DNA of 64,000 bases from JADJNW01 sp964526645 (lineage in GTDB: Bacteria; Bacteroidota; Bacteroidia; Chitinophagales; Saprospiraceae): positions 110,460-174,459 of the forward strand of contig CAZGJN010000006.1 of NCBI GenBank assembly GCA_964526645.1. Reading direction: 5' to 3'. Shown one piece after another: positions 33,136 to 42,759 of this stretch. A model generated the notes under the pieces. It was not told where the DNA came from, made no database searches, and worked only from the letters and a program-made list of their open reading frames with translations. Within the stretch, counting starts at the first letter, position 1; every line of letters starts with the position of its first letter. Both the position numbers and the translations under genes were made by a program.

Positions 33136-34011
33136 TTAATTCCTCCTTCGGCGCACCGTGGTGGTAGATTTTTTAGCCTTTACATTGCCACCTTTTCCTC
33201 GTACAGTAGTCGTTTTGCGCGTACCCACGGCTGTTCCTCTTGGGCTTTTTCGCACAACCGCTGTTCTGGTGTGTACGACCTTTGAACTGGTACGACGAGG
33301 CGCATACACCTTGTGGGCATGCACCACGCGGTGTGTAGTCACTACATGATAATTTACCCGATAAGGTCTCACTCTGATATGGTAGGTGCTCCATGCGAGT
33401 GGTCGCCAGGGTCTCCACCAGCTTGGATAATAACGCCAGCGCCAGGGAGATACCCAGGGCTTGTAGAGCGGAGCATATATAAAACGAACGGAGGGCCAAA
33501 GCCAAACATTGACCACCACTCGGTATATTTCTATATCAAAAGAAGGACCTTTCCCTTTACTTTTTACTTCTTCTTCAAAAGGCTCTACAATGATTTGCTC
33601 ACCATAAATATCTTCATCGCCAATGATTTGGAGAATAGCCTGGTTTTCGCCCTGTTTTTCAATTTCGATCACCGCAATATCCTGCGATTCCGATTCGCTA
33701 ATCGGTACTTGCAGCACGATCGCGTGTACGTCTCCATCTACATTGTCAATTACTCGGATGTAATCAATTTCATCGTCTTCATTCAGATCGAGGTTGTTCA
33801 CATTACTACTTTCATCATTGAGTAGTTTTTCAAAATCCTCTGGTGAAGCCGCTTTTTTGAAAAGCTCCAGCGCGCCTTCCAGGCTAAAGTGATCGCCAGG
33901 AAAGCCAGTTTCTTCCGCTTCTGTATTTGAATCCTGGGCAAATAGAGAGGAAATTGAGCAAAGCGTTAGTGCCAGCAATAAGCCAAAGGGCAGTTTAAAA
34001 TTGATTTTCAT
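33136..34011 (-). CDS. Secreted protein with acidic N-terminal and strongly basic C-terminal half
   Basis: The 291-residue protein has a signal peptide (1-25), an acidic region (26-150) with the conserved-looking NEDDEIDYIRVIDNVDGDVH, then a Trp/Arg-rich segment (WRWRYYPSWWRPWRPLAW) and a Lys/Arg/Thr tail. Related proteins with the same split charge are found in Bacteroidota without a known role. An envelope protein that binds an acidic polymer through its tail is one guess. It is followed by a strong terminator. Confidence 0.75.
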   Translation of the reverse strand: MKINFKLPFGLLLALTLCSISSLFAQDSNTEAEETGFPGDHFSLEGALELFKKAASPEDFEKLLNDESSNVNNLDLNEDDEIDYIRVIDNVDGDVHAIVLQVPISESESQDIAVIEIEKQGENQAILQIIGDEDIYGEQIIVEPFEEEVKSKGKGPSFDIEIYRVVVNVWLWPSVRFIYAPLYKPWVSPWRWRYYPSWWRPWRPLAWSTYHIRVRPYRVNYHVVTTHRVVHAHKVYAPRRTSSKVVHTRTAVVRKSPRGTAVGTRKTTTVRGKGGNVKAKKSTTTVRRRRN

Positions 34012-34219
34012 GGTTTAGAACAGTTTTAAGTGATGAAATGAGGCTACAGGAAGTGAGAATAGTCGCTATTCAGTTGAACAAAAATATATCCATTTTCTAA
34101 TGATTTATGTGCCTATAGACTGCCAAGTTTGCTCAAGGTTTAATCAGTCATATCATTTTTTGAAAAAGAAGAGGTGTGATTATTTGGTGTTAATTTTTAA
34201 ATTCTTGATTATCAGAATA

Positions 34220-34257
34220 ATCAGCATCAGGAAACTTACCTATTTCCTGATGCTGAT
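34220..34257 (-). terminator. Long hairpin after sprA
   Basis: A perfect 15-bp inverted repeat (34220-34234 and 34243-34257, arms start ATCAGCATCAGG) with an 8-base loop, 5 bases beyond the sprA stop. On the sprA strand only a weak T tract (TTATT) follows, so it may stabilise the 3' end as well as terminate. Confidence 0.6.
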
Positions 34258-34261
34258 GGGT

Positions 34262-37200
34262 TTAGTTGAGCGTAAAGCGCACTACGACTCCGCCCGCTGT
34301 GTCTGTTCGGGGGAATCCCGCAGAGGTTTTAGGCACATTGCGGCGGTAATCAAAGAATAAGCGCAGTGATAAGCGGCGATTGAGTTTGTACTCGGCAGAA
34401 GGCGAAATATTCAAAGCGTAGTTTCCGCGAGTAGGCTCAATAATGCCCTGATCCAGCAGGTGATTGAAGGTCACGTCATCGCGCAGGGAGAAGGTGAATT
34501 GAATATCAAGGTCCCGATTTTGTAACTGCCCCCCGCCACCGCCTTGCCGATTATTGCCACCCTGCTGATTTTGTGGTGTTTGAGTGGTTTGATTTTTCTT
34601 CTTCTTCTGCTTTTTATCCCCCGTGAGGAAGCCGATGTTGATATTGCGCATCAGGTATCCAAATCCTAAAGAAATTTCTTCCGTTTGAGTTTCACTCAAT
34701 TGATTACTCACAAAACTCATTGCCAGCGTGCGCAGCTTTTTATAATCAAAATTAAAAGACATGCCATTTTTTAGCGTAGCGTTCACTTGCAACAAAGGCT
34801 GAAAGCCCTCCTGAATAGCAATCTGAGGAATCTCAAGGCGCGGATAGAAGTTGCCATTCAATTCATTCAAACCACCCACATCGCGGGTGCGCAGGTAGTC
34901 CAAACCGGTATTGTAGCTATTGACAGCTAAGCTTGAGCGATACGCATGTGTGAGGCTGAAATTCTGGAAAATCTCCTGAAACAAAGGTAGCTTCGACAAG
35001 CCATTGTAGGTAAGCCGCCAGTTGGGTCTCGGTTTTGTATCAAAAATATCGAGGCTGATGGTATTGGGGTCTTGGTCGGTGTAAGCTGCCAAAAAAGCTG
35101 GAATCAGCACGTCTTGCTGGGTTCGGCCGTATCCCTCGGTGTAGCCCTGGCTTCCCAACGTAGGGTCTTCGTGCACCCCTGTGCCGAGGCGCTGGGAGAT
35201 AATGACTCGATTTCCTTCGAATTTTTGGAAGAGTGAAATAATGTCATTTTTACTATCCTGAAACATTGTATTCAGTGCAAAATAGGATACCGTCATAGAA
35301 CCTACCTGCTGTGGAATGGTGTGTTGGTAGCGTGGATCTACCCCTGGAATGCGTTCCAATACCTTGAAATACTCAGAGTGATTTTCGGTATAATTTCGGG
35401 TAGCATCAATTTCTAAGCGAAAATCGCGGAAAGGCTCCAGTGTCAATCGGGCATCCAGCGTTTGCGTGTAATCTTGTGTCACCTCCTGGTTGAGGAATAC
35501 ACTATTCGTGATCCAGCGGCGATTTTGGAAAAGCCAGTCTTTGCTTGATCCATATTGATTTTCAGATAGTCCTCGGATGGTAGGCTGCAATCCCAGGATA
35601 AAACCCACATCAGGGCCTTCAAAACCCGATCCCATGCCCAAAAGCTCCGCTTCAGGTGTAAAACCAGGCACAACCGTTGCAAAGCGCTCCGTGTAAGTCA
35701 GCCTTGCCGTGCGGATGAGCAAAAGCGGTCGGATGAGTGCTCGCTCCAGGTTGCTTGGTTCGCCATTTTTCTTTTTTTCTTCCTTTTCTCCCTCTGGTTG
35801 TTGCTGCTGGTTATTGCGGGGTGGCGTAGGACGTTGTTGCGGATTTTGCGTTTTTGGCTGCTGGGGTTTGCCTCGGTCAATTTTTTTCAGATAATCAGAT
35901 TTACTGTACAGGTTTGCAAAATTCATATCAAGGCTAAACTGGCGGGTTTGGTTGTTTTGAATCACATTACCCAAGCTATCTACATTGAGCGCGGCAGCAT
36001 TCCAGCTATATTCTGCCTGGTAAGAAACCCTGGCCTGCACCCAGTCCATAAATGGCAAATGCCGGATGGGGAGGGTATAGTTTGCATTAATCGAATGGCG
36101 ATAATTTTTGGTACGCCCCAGTTGGCGGATATTATTCCAGATACTATCCCTCCGGAACTGCTTAATTTGCCCGGGTTCTATATTTTCCAACATCCAGAAT
36201 TCATCCGGCTCATCAATCACCGCCAGCGTAGCCGCATCAAAGGTTAATTTGAGCGACTTGGACAAATCCCACTGCAGGTTGTAATCCCGATCCCAGGTAA
36301 AGCGTTTGTTGAAAAAAGTATTAAACTTATCTTCCAAACCGGTGAAACGGTAGCGGGTTCGGTCGAATCGCCTATCGAGCAGGGTACTAAAGGCAAACGA
36401 GTTGGGTAATGGATTGAAATTAAACTCTGTAAGCAGTTTCAAAAATTTATCATTTTTTACAGCCTTTTTGAAAGGTTCTATGTATTTGACAGTACGGCTG
36501 AAGTTATAATTCAAACCACCAGAGTAGCGTTTTTGATTATCAAACTCAATGATGGGATCTCGTTGTTCAGTTTCGGTGTAAGCATAAGAAACGCTGAAGT
36601 TCTCAATATCCCAGGGTTTGGGCTGCCCGGTGTTGTTGGAGCGTTCTTTGCGCACATTGGTAAAGTTGAAACTTTTGATATTTTGAACATCGCGAGCAAT
36701 TTCACGGATCGAATCGCGCTCCATCTTGCTATCAGCGGCCGCCACTTTTTCCTTGAGTGGAATGTCGAGATCATAAGGATCAAATTCGGGTGACTTGGTT
36801 TGGTTGGATAACTGAGCCAGCAGGGGCAGTCGAAGTCCCCATTTTTCTGGAAAAAACTTACCCAATTCGAGGTTAGCAGCCAGATCATAACCAAAAATTT
36901 CGTTGCGGCTGCGCTGCTGCACCTTCTGATCTAAGGCACCAAAGCCAATACTGCTATAATTGCCCGCGAGGGTGAGGCTTCCAAAATCTGCCAGTTGCAT
37001 GTCCATTCTGGCGATAGCCGCCACGCCGCCGCGCTCATCAAAACCATTTAGACGCATTTCATTCACCCATACTTCTGTGCTATAAGCCGCGCCATCTCCA
37101 TTGAATCCATTTCTTACGCCAATTAGCGTGATTTTTACAAAACCGATATTCGGATTTCCTTTTACCCTTACGATATGGTTATTCTCCAACGTAGTATCAT

Positions 37201-40200
37201 ACACCTCCGACAGCGGAAAATCTTCATCATTGCGCCGTACCTTGATATCTCGAAAGAGGTCAAGTGGTATATCAAATGCGTTTTCTGGTCGCCACACCTC
37301 ATTTTTGTAAGGAGTAGAATTTGGAATGCCATTTAAAGCATTGGGGTCTGACATTTTGAGCGGAATCTCGTATTCGTAGTAGTTATCTTTAATATCGCTT
37401 CCCAGCCTTATGAATACACTGAGTGCCCCGTCCGGTATTTTCAGGTTGTCCAGTGCTTCGGCGTGCACAAACATCCGCAGGCGCTCGTACACCCGCATGT
37501 CCATATTGACTGTTTTGAAAATGGCTCTGGCATCGCCGTCGCACAAACCGCGCAACTTCATCGAAAGAGATTGCTCATTTTGCAAGGCATTGAATACACC
37601 CAGGGATTGTTCCCGTTGTATCCCTTCGGGCAAAACGTAATTGAAGGGCTCCCGGCCGCTGTTTTCTTCAATATTCACAGCATCTACATCAAAAGAAGGA
37701 GGAACTTCGCATTCATCCACCCCTACATCAATGTCCGACAAATCCTGCAAATACCTGCGCCATTGGTTGCGCACAAGCTCCAAAGTGGCAAATCGAAGGG
37801 TCGTAGGGCGTTGGAAATCTCTCAGGTAAATCCGCATAAATCGGATGGAGCGGAAGTCACGGATACCACCCACGCTTACTTTTTCTTCCGTATTCAGAGG
37901 AATTCGGAAGCGATACCATATCCGGCGGCCATCATTGCTTACTCGGCGATCGGTGATAAAAGGCGAAGCATTCAGGTCAATTTCTCTTGGGTCATTGGGG
38001 TCTGCTTTGATAGAAATTTTATATTGGAAATAAGATTCCGTTTCGTTGAGGGTATTGTCGCGGTTCAAATCTTCTGCGTCAGGAATATTTGTTCCGGAGG
38101 AAACCTGCGCGGTGCCGTCACTTTCTCTGGAGTTGCCCTGTGGATTGTTGTAATCCCGATAGCGCCGGATAATCCCATCTGCATCTGTAAAACTACCATC
38201 CCGATAAAAGCGATAATCGTCATTGGAGGGGTCGCGGGCTACTTTTTCAGCAACTCGTGGATTAGCCGCTGCAATACTGTTGATATAGGTATTGAATTTC
38301 GCTCTTTCCGCATCGTTATCCAAGCCATCCAGCCCCACATCCTGTCTTCTTCTTGCTTCGGTATCAATATCAAATGCCTGCGTGATTTGCTGCGCAATCG
38401 GCACAACAGACCAGGAAGTCGTGTCCACCCGGCGATTGGGATTGGAAGGCACCGGCAAACCATTTTCAAAAAACTTGCGAGAGTCACGCAGAATATCTTC
38501 CGAAACATTACCCAGGTTGATGTAAATATCTCCTTCTTTTTCTTTGTAATCCGCTGCCGGACTGAGAGGGTCTTCAGGATCAAGAAAGGGACTTAAAAGC
38601 CAAAATTCCAAAAATTCGATATTGGCAGCTTGAAAATCATTGGTTTGCAATGCGCGCATCACGCCCCCCCAACGGGTTTGTGGATCACGCAGCACCAGCG
38701 AATCGCCAAGAAAACTAACTCCTCTCGTAAAGCCTTGATAACCATTTGGTGTGTCAAAATTATAAGGACCACGCTCGGTGGGGTAGTAAGTCAAATCAAA
38801 GGTTTGAATATTGGGCAATTGATCGGGTGTAGGATTGGCATTAGGAAATACTTCCGTTTGCAGTACCTGGCTGGTGTAAGGGTTGCTTCGATCATCCGTA
38901 TTTCTGGCACTGGGGTCAATGGTGTACCAGTTCAATTTGGCGCGATTGGCACCGGAACGCACATCGTTGACCAGACCAGATTCCGGGAACAAGCGCTTGC
39001 CCGTTTCGTCCCGAATATCACCTTGCGGCGTACTGGCTAAGTACCACTGGTTTACAGGCTGGCGCAGATCAAAGCTACTGGCACTGCCTTCAAAGTCATC
39101 AATGTACACCACTCCGCCCTGGTCTTTTGGATTTTCTCCATCTTTTCTATTGTTTTGGTTGACCGCCCTGGAGTGCCCTGGCTGCAGGGCTGCCGCTTCA
39201 GCTGACAAAGAAATTTTTGAGGGGGCCTTGGTGCTAAGCCCTGGTATCGCATCTACCATTTTGGTCAACCAGGGTGCATCGCGGTTCAGATTCATATCCA
39301 AACCATAAATCTTATTGTTGATCGGATCATCGCCGATATTGACTTTCTGGGTGAAGGGGCGCTCAAATAAATTCAGAAAAGTAGCGCCGATATTAAAATT
39401 TGCATCCACTTCATAATCAGCGCGCAAACCGATCATGGTCTTATTTTGAAACCCAAAAAGGGTATTGTCTTCAAAAGAGACATTGATCGGTACACCCGAA
39501 TTGAGAATAGCATCGTTGAGGATTTTTACCCGCCCGATGTTGTAATCTACTTCATAATCAGCACCTTCCCGCAGTGTTTGCCCACCAGCTGACACGCGCA
39601 CCGAGCCTTGAGGGATGTTAAAAGCACCGAGCGAAATTTCGGAAGAAACACTGGATTTGTAACTTCCTTTGATCACAAAACGGTTTTTCTCGGGAAATTC
39701 CCTTGCCAAAAAGATCGTGGAGTCATACAATTCTTGATAGACAAACTTCTGCCTGAAGCGCTGGTCGTCAATTTGTGCAGCCAATGTTTTGCCGAAAGGC
39801 TCCAATACGGGGAACATAATCCGCCCATTGCGCAGGTTGATCGTCACACCCGGCACAAAATCGAAGATGCCATCTGGCTGCGGGTCACCTTGTGTATTGA
39901 GAATATCCAGATTAAAAACCCGAAGCAAAGGTTTCCCCGCCAGGTTACTCTCCGGCAAAAAGCGCTTTTGTCCTTTTCCGGGGTCATCGTAGAAAATATC
40001 CAAGCGAAAATCCTGCTGATTGACGTTAAAAGCGCCGATGGAGTACACGTTTTTCATCATCAGATCCCAAGTTGGCACGTCGGTACGCTGAGTCGTACTC
40101 TTGAGCATTTTCACAAATAGCACGTTGAGCGAGGTATCGGGGCTGGTTGTTTCCTGGTTTTGCGAAAGCTCCCCTACTTTGTATGTTCTTCCATTGTAAG

Positions 40201-41623
40201 AATACTGAAATGCAACGGCTACTACCTGATCGGGTTGTACGTTGATATTCAAGGATATAAATCCAAGCTCAGGATGAAAAGTGTATTCCGTAGGCAAAAG
40301 CCGGCGTGCGCTCACCTTCTCAAAATCTCTGGCTTGCACCAAGCCAAACTGGTCTTGCAAAGTAGAAACAGACTGATCAATGCTCCGCGTACTGGTATTG
40401 GATAATAATTGATTGTAAAGGTTGTTGGAGGTATTGTCCGGCAATAGCCGCCCTGCGATATCGCGCGGAGCAGCAGGCGATGGCTGAATTCTATCGGGCG
40501 CTACGAGGTTATTAGGTTCACCCAAATCGGCAAAGGCAATAATATCGCGCACATTGTCCACCTCATTGCGATTGTTGGTCAACCAAACTTCTATATTTTC
40601 AATTTTAAAAAGGGTCTTGATTTGAGGCAAGTTCGACAAGCCTTCTTCGAAAGTAGCGCGGTTGTAGTGCGAGAAGAAGAAGTGCCGGTTTTCATCGTAT
40701 TCATCTGCTCTGACTTCGAATTCCTGCACCTGGCTACCATTCTGGATTTGCAGATTCTCCCGCTGAGAATTTTGTTGGGAGATAACAGAGGTTAGCCTCA
40801 AGTGCCCAAATTGCATCTCCGTTTTTAAACCAAAAAGGCTCTGTGCGCCCTGAATCAGCGTACCGCGTAAAGGAAGGCTTACGTTGCCGGCCTCTATTTT
40901 TTTCAGGATTTCATCCTCACTAAAAAGATCGCTGTTGTAATCAAGCTTGATTTGATTGTCAAAATTAAAAGTGGCGTTGGTGTTATACCTGGTGGTAAGG
41001 TTGAGTTTTTCACCGATTTTACCCGTCACATTCATCTGGATATTCATATCAAAATCAAAGAGCGGTCCCTGGCGCTGCTGCCGAATGGGCAATATCGGGT
41101 TTTCCACATTTTGGTAGTCAAATCCAAAAGTCAGGTCAATGTTGCCTTGCGGGCGGATGTCCACCGTAGTACCGCCAAACAAGCGATCCAGTAAACTACT
41201 TTTTACATCGAATTTAGCGATGGGGTCTAATGCGCTCACTCCACTACCTGTGCTCACCCCCGATAATTGCTTGAAGTATTGGTCTTCATCCTGTTTTTGC
41301 CGCCACTTCATGTACTCTTCGAAGGTCATATAGGTGGGTGGTCGAAAATAGTCATCGCCGATTTTTTCGGTAATGATGTAGCGCCCGGTCACAGGATCGT
41401 ATTCCACGTTTTGGTCAATCACCTTCGGGTCTTTTAGGTCGAAAGGATTTTTAGCATTGTTGATAAAATCGTTGTAGCGATCTTTCAAGGGCGGCAGGGT
41501 GTCCTGTGTGGTTACATACCCGAATTCATAAGGGTCGCTAAGGTTGGCATTGCCTCCCCAGGCAGTAAGTGCATAGGCAAATAATCCAATGACGAGGCTA
41601 AAGGGTAAAATTACTCTACTCAT
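34262..41623 (-). CDS. sprA: SprA, T9SS outer-membrane translocon
   Basis: SprA is the giant outer-membrane beta-barrel through which type IX secretion substrates leave the cell; it is also needed for gliding where present. The 2453-residue protein matches the family length (about 2400). It has a signal peptide, an N-terminal segment with PPTYMTFEEYMKWRQKQDED, and the barrel strands typical of SprA/Sov up to the final TAGGVVVRFTLN. Two Gln/Asn/Lys-rich loops (about residues 1915-1955 and 2328-2375) are low-complexity insertions. ruvA lies upstream on the same strand, an arrangement also found in other Bacteroidota. The secreted proteins in this window with T9SS domains are its likely cargo. 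Confidence 0.96.
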   Translation of the reverse strand: MSRVILPFSLVIGLFAYALTAWGGNANLSDPYEFGYVTTQDTLPPLKDRYNDFINNAKNPFDLKDPKVIDQNVEYDPVTGRYIITEKIGDDYFRPPTYMTFEEYMKWRQKQDEDQYFKQLSGVSTGSGVSALDPIAKFDVKSSLLDRLFGGTTVDIRPQGNIDLTFGFDYQNVENPILPIRQQRQGPLFDFDMNIQMNVTGKIGEKLNLTTRYNTNATFNFDNQIKLDYNSDLFSEDEILKKIEAGNVSLPLRGTLIQGAQSLFGLKTEMQFGHLRLTSVISQQNSQRENLQIQNGSQVQEFEVRADEYDENRHFFFSHYNRATFEEGLSNLPQIKTLFKIENIEVWLTNNRNEVDNVRDIIAFADLGEPNNLVAPDRIQPSPAAPRDIAGRLLPDNTSNNLYNQLLSNTSTRSIDQSVSTLQDQFGLVQARDFEKVSARRLLPTEYTFHPELGFISLNINVQPDQVVAVAFQYSYNGRTYKVGELSQNQETTSPDTSLNVLFVKMLKSTTQRTDVPTWDLMMKNVYSIGAFNVNQQDFRLDIFYDDPGKGQKRFLPESNLAGKPLLRVFNLDILNTQGDPQPDGIFDFVPGVTINLRNGRIMFPVLEPFGKTLAAQIDDQRFRQKFVYQELYDSTIFLAREFPEKNRFVIKGSYKSSVSSEISLGAFNIPQGSVRVSAGGQTLREGADYEVDYNIGRVKILNDAILNSGVPINVSFEDNTLFGFQNKTMIGLRADYEVDANFNIGATFLNLFERPFTQKVNIGDDPINNKIYGLDMNLNRDAPWLTKMVDAIPGLSTKAPSKISLSAEAAALQPGHSRAVNQNNRKDGENPKDQGGVVYIDDFEGSASSFDLRQPVNQWYLASTPQGDIRDETGKRLFPESGLVNDVRSGANRAKLNWYTIDPSARNTDDRSNPYTSQVLQTEVFPNANPTPDQLPNIQTFDLTYYPTERGPYNFDTPNGYQGFTRGVSFLGDSLVLRDPQTRWGGVMRALQTNDFQAANIEFLEFWLLSPFLDPEDPLSPAADYKEKEGDIYINLGNVSEDILRDSRKFFENGLPVPSNPNRRVDTTSWSVVPIAQQITQAFDIDTEARRRQDVGLDGLDNDAERAKFNTYINSIAAANPRVAEKVARDPSNDDYRFYRDGSFTDADGIIRRYRDYNNPQGNSRESDGTAQVSSGTNIPDAEDLNRDNTLNETESYFQYKISIKADPNDPREIDLNASPFITDRRVSNDGRRIWYRFRIPLNTEEKVSVGGIRDFRSIRFMRIYLRDFQRPTTLRFATLELVRNQWRRYLQDLSDIDVGVDECEVPPSFDVDAVNIEENSGREPFNYVLPEGIQREQSLGVFNALQNEQSLSMKLRGLCDGDARAIFKTVNMDMRVYERLRMFVHAEALDNLKIPDGALSVFIRLGSDIKDNYYEYEIPLKMSDPNALNGIPNSTPYKNEVWRPENAFDIPLDLFRDIKVRRNDEDFPLSEVYDTTLENNHIVRVKGNPNIGFVKITLIGVRNGFNGDGAAYSTEVWVNEMRLNGFDERGGVAAIARMDMQLADFGSLTLAGNYSSIGFGALDQKVQQRSRNEIFGYDLAANLELGKFFPEKWGLRLPLLAQLSNQTKSPEFDPYDLDIPLKEKVAAADSKMERDSIREIARDVQNIKSFNFTNVRKERSNNTGQPKPWDIENFSVSYAYTETEQRDPIIEFDNQKRYSGGLNYNFSRTVKYIEPFKKAVKNDKFLKLLTEFNFNPLPNSFAFSTLLDRRFDRTRYRFTGLEDKFNTFFNKRFTWDRDYNLQWDLSKSLKLTFDAATLAVIDEPDEFWMLENIEPGQIKQFRRDSIWNNIRQLGRTKNYRHSINANYTLPIRHLPFMDWVQARVSYQAEYSWNAAALNVDSLGNVIQNNQTRQFSLDMNFANLYSKSDYLKKIDRGKPQQPKTQNPQQRPTPPRNNQQQQPEGEKEEKKKNGEPSNLERALIRPLLLIRTARLTYTERFATVVPGFTPEAELLGMGSGFEGPDVGFILGLQPTIRGLSENQYGSSKDWLFQNRRWITNSVFLNQEVTQDYTQTLDARLTLEPFRDFRLEIDATRNYTENHSEYFKVLERIPGVDPRYQHTIPQQVGSMTVSYFALNTMFQDSKNDIISLFQKFEGNRVIISQRLGTGVHEDPTLGSQGYTEGYGRTQQDVLIPAFLAAYTDQDPNTISLDIFDTKPRPNWRLTYNGLSKLPLFQEIFQNFSLTHAYRSSLAVNSYNTGLDYLRTRDVGGLNELNGNFYPRLEIPQIAIQEGFQPLLQVNATLKNGMSFNFDYKKLRTLAMSFVSNQLSETQTEEISLGFGYLMRNINIGFLTGDKKQKKKKNQTTQTPQNQQGGNNRQGGGGGQLQNRDLDIQFTFSLRDDVTFNHLLDQGIIEPTRGNYALNISPSAEYKLNRRLSLRLFFDYRRNVPKTSAGFPRTDTAGGVVVRFTLN

Positions 41624-41974
41624 AGTTTTTTAAAATCAATCGGTGAAAAGCCACCTGTTGGGTGAAACAGATAACTCAAAACCTTTGTATTTGCTTAGGA
41701 ACGTAAGGCGAACATTCCTCCTGTCTATTTGGCTGATTTTAACACTGTTTTTGCAATTCTTTTAATCGAAAGCCCAGCGCATGCAGGTAGCAAAAATAGG
41801 AGGGCAGCAAAGCAAGATTCGGCTGTTTCATATACTGCACTTCCATCTCGCCGTACCTGGCAAATTCCGGCATTCGACACCTGACTCAAAGCTTTTGGGT
41901 ATTAGGATCGTTGTTGTAGCAACAATTTTTTTTGGAAACACCATGTAAACCAAGCGGCGCTTTTCTCAATACTC
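41624..41974. other. Intergenic region between ruvA and sprA
   Basis: 351 bases without a gene. It contains a small plus-strand terminator-like hairpin (41911-41932) but no exact -7 box for sprA was found on the minus strand. The rest shows no recognisable structure. Confidence 0.5.
41911..41933 (+). terminator. Terminator-like hairpin without a gene on its strand
   Basis: TTGTTG and CAACAA form a 6-bp stem with a TAG loop followed by T8 on the plus strand. Both flanking genes are on the minus strand, so it would end an antisense or unannotated plus-strand transcript from within the 5' region of sprA. Confidence 0.4.
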
Positions 41975-42565
41975 TTAAGATAATTGTTTGAGCGACAGCT
42001 TGATCAACTCTTCCACGTTGTTGACGGCAGGCTGCTCCTTCAGAATTTTGTTGAGTGTTTTTTGTGCCTCGATTCGATTGAATCCCAGCGCAACTAATGC
42101 AGATAACGCCTCTTCCCGAATTGTATTGTCTTGGGGCAAAATTGTTAATGGCAACTCTCCCGATTCTTTTACAATTTTGTCTTTCAAATCCAGGATAATG
42201 CGCTTGGCGGTCTTTGGACCAATGCCTTTTACTTTACTAAAAGAATTCGCATCTTCGGCAATGATTGCGGATCGAATCTGATCGGGGTTCATTGAAGACA
42301 AAAGTAGCTGGGCGGTAGTCGGCCCAATACCCGATACCGAGAGCAAGTGCAAAAACAGACTCCTTTCTATCTCCTCCGAAAATCCATACAAGGTGTGGCT
42401 ATCCTCCCGAATGAGCAAGTGCGTGAGTATTTTGACGGACTCCAGCTTTTCTATCTGGATGTAAGTGTACAAACTAATGTTTACATGATAGCCTACGCCG
42501 CTGGCCTCTACCACAATAAATGTAGGCGTTTTATAAGTTATAATGCCTTTCAGATAGGTGATCAT
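41975..42565 (-). CDS. ruvA: Holliday junction branch migration protein RuvA
   Basis: RuvA binds Holliday junctions and loads the RuvB helicase. The 196-residue protein has the N-terminal OB domain (MITYLKGIITYKTPTFIVVE), the acidic-pin region, helix-hairpin-helix motifs (SVSGIGPTTAQLLL, KVKGIGPKTAKRII) and the RuvB-binding C-terminal domain. ATG 42565 gives the standard start. Confidence 0.96.
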   Translation of the reverse strand: MITYLKGIITYKTPTFIVVEASGVGYHVNISLYTYIQIEKLESVKILTHLLIREDSHTLYGFSEEIERSLFLHLLSVSGIGPTTAQLLLSSMNPDQIRSAIIAEDANSFSKVKGIGPKTAKRIILDLKDKIVKESGELPLTILPQDNTIREEALSALVALGFNRIEAQKTLNKILKEQPAVNNVEELIKLSLKQLS

Positions 42566-42759
42566 GATGGCTTTAATTTTGACTGCGAAGTTATAAATAT
42601 CTTTGGCTTTCAAAACCATGTGCCGCTTTTTGAATTGGGCAAGGGTATGCTCAGATTTGTCGTTGCGTACAAATTCGTCATCTTTTTGCCAAAAAATAGC
42701 TTTTCTAAAAGTTAAATTCCCGTAATTTCCGTTCTAATCACAAACCGCACGATAACATT

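Noticed and set aside
37463..38596. A 377-codon frame antisense to sprA, and other long antisense frames inside sprA
   Set aside because: They lie fully within the well-supported sprA gene on the other strand and show no domain features; such frames arise by chance in a long coding region.
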